From positions 1 through 33,099 of the forward strand of contig JAUQOW010000021.1 of assembly GCA_030550675.1 (NCBI GenBank): a DNA stretch of 33,099 bases, read 5' to 3'. Below are positions 32,364 to 33,099 of the stretch, piece by piece. The notes beneath the pieces are model-generated. The model worked only from the letters and a program-made list of their open reading frames with translations. It did not search any database and had not been told where the DNA came from. Source of the stretch: Chloroflexota bacterium (lineage in GTDB: Bacteria > Chloroflexota > Chloroflexia > Chloroflexales > Roseiflexaceae). A program made the translations under genes and the position numbers. Within the stretch, counting starts at the first letter, position 1, and each line of letters starts with the position of its first letter.

Positions 32364-32771
32364 TTATTCGGGCAGGCGCTCCGCTCGCAGCGATACGGCG
32401 TATTCTGTCATTTCACGACGGCTCACCAGAAAAATGGACGGCTGGCGCATCATAACGATTGCCGCAAGAATCGCCCAGATACTCGCGTTGATGACCATGA
32501 GCGGCGTTTCGTAGATAATGTCGAGAAACAGGAGATTGCCGACATTAATCGCCAGGTGAAAGATGGTCGCCAGCAGAATGTTGAACCCCTGATCGCGCAC
32601 CAGGGCGAACATCACGATGGAATACGCAGTGATGAGCAGGAACAGAAGGACGACCATCGCCAGTCCGCGCCCGAAAAACGAAAGATGGATCGGCGTCCAG
32701 AGCAGACCGACGATTACAGCAGACACAATGCCGCGCATCCGGGAGTCCAGCGTTTTGTGGCGGAGCCACAT
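32364..32771 (-). CDS. CPBP-family membrane protein lacking the first motif
   Basis: CPBP (CAAX protease and bacteriocin-processing) proteins are intramembrane proteases with motifs EExxxR, FxxxH and HxxxN/D. The 135-aa product has about four membrane segments and shows the second motif region in LLWTPIHLSFF and the third in FHLAINVGN. The first motif is absent, and the protein is about half the usual length. Upstream in the same frame (about to 32825) no EExxxR appears. ATG 32771 has AAAGGA about 8 nt upstream, so the short form could be translated. It is probably a 5'-truncated relic or a non-catalytic short member. It is convergent with the permease gene, with 18 bp between stops. Confidence 0.65.
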   Translation of the reverse strand: MWLRHKTLDSRMRGIVSAVIVGLLWTPIHLSFFGRGLAMVVLLFLLITAYSIVMFALVRDQGFNILLATIFHLAINVGNLLFLDIIYETPLMVINASIWAILAAIVMMRQPSIFLVSRREMTEYAVSLRAERLPE

Positions 32772-32845
32772 ACGAGGTTTCCTTTCTTTTCGGTCCTGCG
32801 ACCACGTGGAACCGTTGCCTGTACGCCGCCTGCCCCCGGCGACGA

Positions 32846-32873
32846 GCGCTGGCTGAGCCTACCAAAGCCAGCA
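32846..32873. repeat. Decayed core of the dispersed palindrome, copy D
   Basis: GCGCTGGCTGAGCCTACCAA followed by AGCCAGC. The stem arms GCTGGCT / AGCCAGC are kept, the loop differs from the other copies, and the flanks are not recognisable. Confidence 0.5.
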
Positions 32874-32899
32874 CTGAGCACAGGACACTCAACAGATGT

Positions 32900-33099
32900 T
32901 CATGTATGGTGCGAATCGCTCTGGGGCGGCAGATTGCGGACACGTTCCAGCATGCGTTGATTCCATTCCAACTCGAATTCATAGAACGTAATCCCGTAAT
33001 CGAGCGTCATCCGCCACAATGCCTGCGCCCGTTCCCTTCCCGGCGGCAGGTCGGCAGGAACGGCGGATTGCGTCTGGGTCTCGTAGGTTTCCAAAATAT
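32900..33099 (-). CDS. Small protein of unknown function, possibly incomplete at the window edge
   Basis: The reverse strand is open from the window edge to a TGA at 32902-32900. The earliest visible start is TTG 33094, giving 64 aa, but the true start may lie outside. The sequence looks real: a Gln/Pro-rich beginning, then a charged helical stretch, ALWRMTLDYGITFYEFELEW, followed by NQRMLERVRNLP. I recognise no family. The next gene on this strand, the truncated CPBP-like one, starts about 130 bp downstream, beyond repeat copy D. Confidence 0.5.
   Translation of the reverse strand, partial: ILETYETQTQSAVPADLPPGRERAQALWRMTLDYGITFYEFELEWNQRMLERVRNLPPQSDSHHT

Overview
The window looks like a chromosomal segment of a filamentous anoxygenic phototroph of the Chloroflexota, most like Roseiflexus. 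This rests on the high G+C content, the class II HMG-CoA reductase next to an archaeal-type HMG-CoA synthase, the many short palindromic repeats between genes, and the style of the proline-rich and FHA proteins. The genus is my inference from protein character, not from a database comparison.

Region 1 (1-8886) is housekeeping protein and DNA quality control. The 5' part of mfd runs leftward off the window edge. A strong promoter then drives tig-clpP-clpX-mtnP: trigger factor, the ClpXP protease and methylthioadenosine phosphorylase. About 1.2 kb further on lies ssrA (tmRNA), whose tag ends in a ClpX-type ALAA signal, so the tagging RNA and the protease that destroys tagged proteins are near neighbours. 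Between them sit a DUF1828/DUF1829-like gene and the beheaded remnant of its upstream partner.

Region 2 (8887-15315) is accessory. It holds a fragment resembling the C-terminus of Lon, a VapBC-type toxin-antitoxin pair, about 1 kb of decayed GC-rich DNA, a penicillin-acylase-family Ntn hydrolase, an AadA-like nucleotidyltransferase and an 0.9 kb bed of tandem and palindromic repeats.

Region 3 (15316-23410) is acyl-CoA and isoprenoid metabolism. A leftward biotin-carboxylase/BCCP fusion and a lipoprotein lie divergent from a rightward series: HMG-CoA reductase, archaeal-type HMG-CoA synthase, a thiolase-fold protein, a DUF35 OB-fold protein and phosphonoacetaldehyde hydrolase. The synthase keeps its catalytic residues. 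The thiolase homologue has lost its nucleophilic Cys and both catalytic His, and the DUF35 protein has lost all four zinc-ribbon Cys. This is the most interesting signal in the window.

Region 4 (23411-33099) holds a winged-helix regulator, an ABC ATPase translationally coupled to a membrane-anchored beta-propeller, a three-gene envelope/FHA module whose first gene is frameshifted, and then an FbpA/FbpB-like binding protein and double-domain permease that may partner the ATPase. With phosphonoacetaldehyde hydrolase nearby, uptake of a phosphonate such as 2-aminoethylphosphonate is a testable alternative to iron. The right edge has a truncated CPBP-family membrane protein and a small unknown gene.
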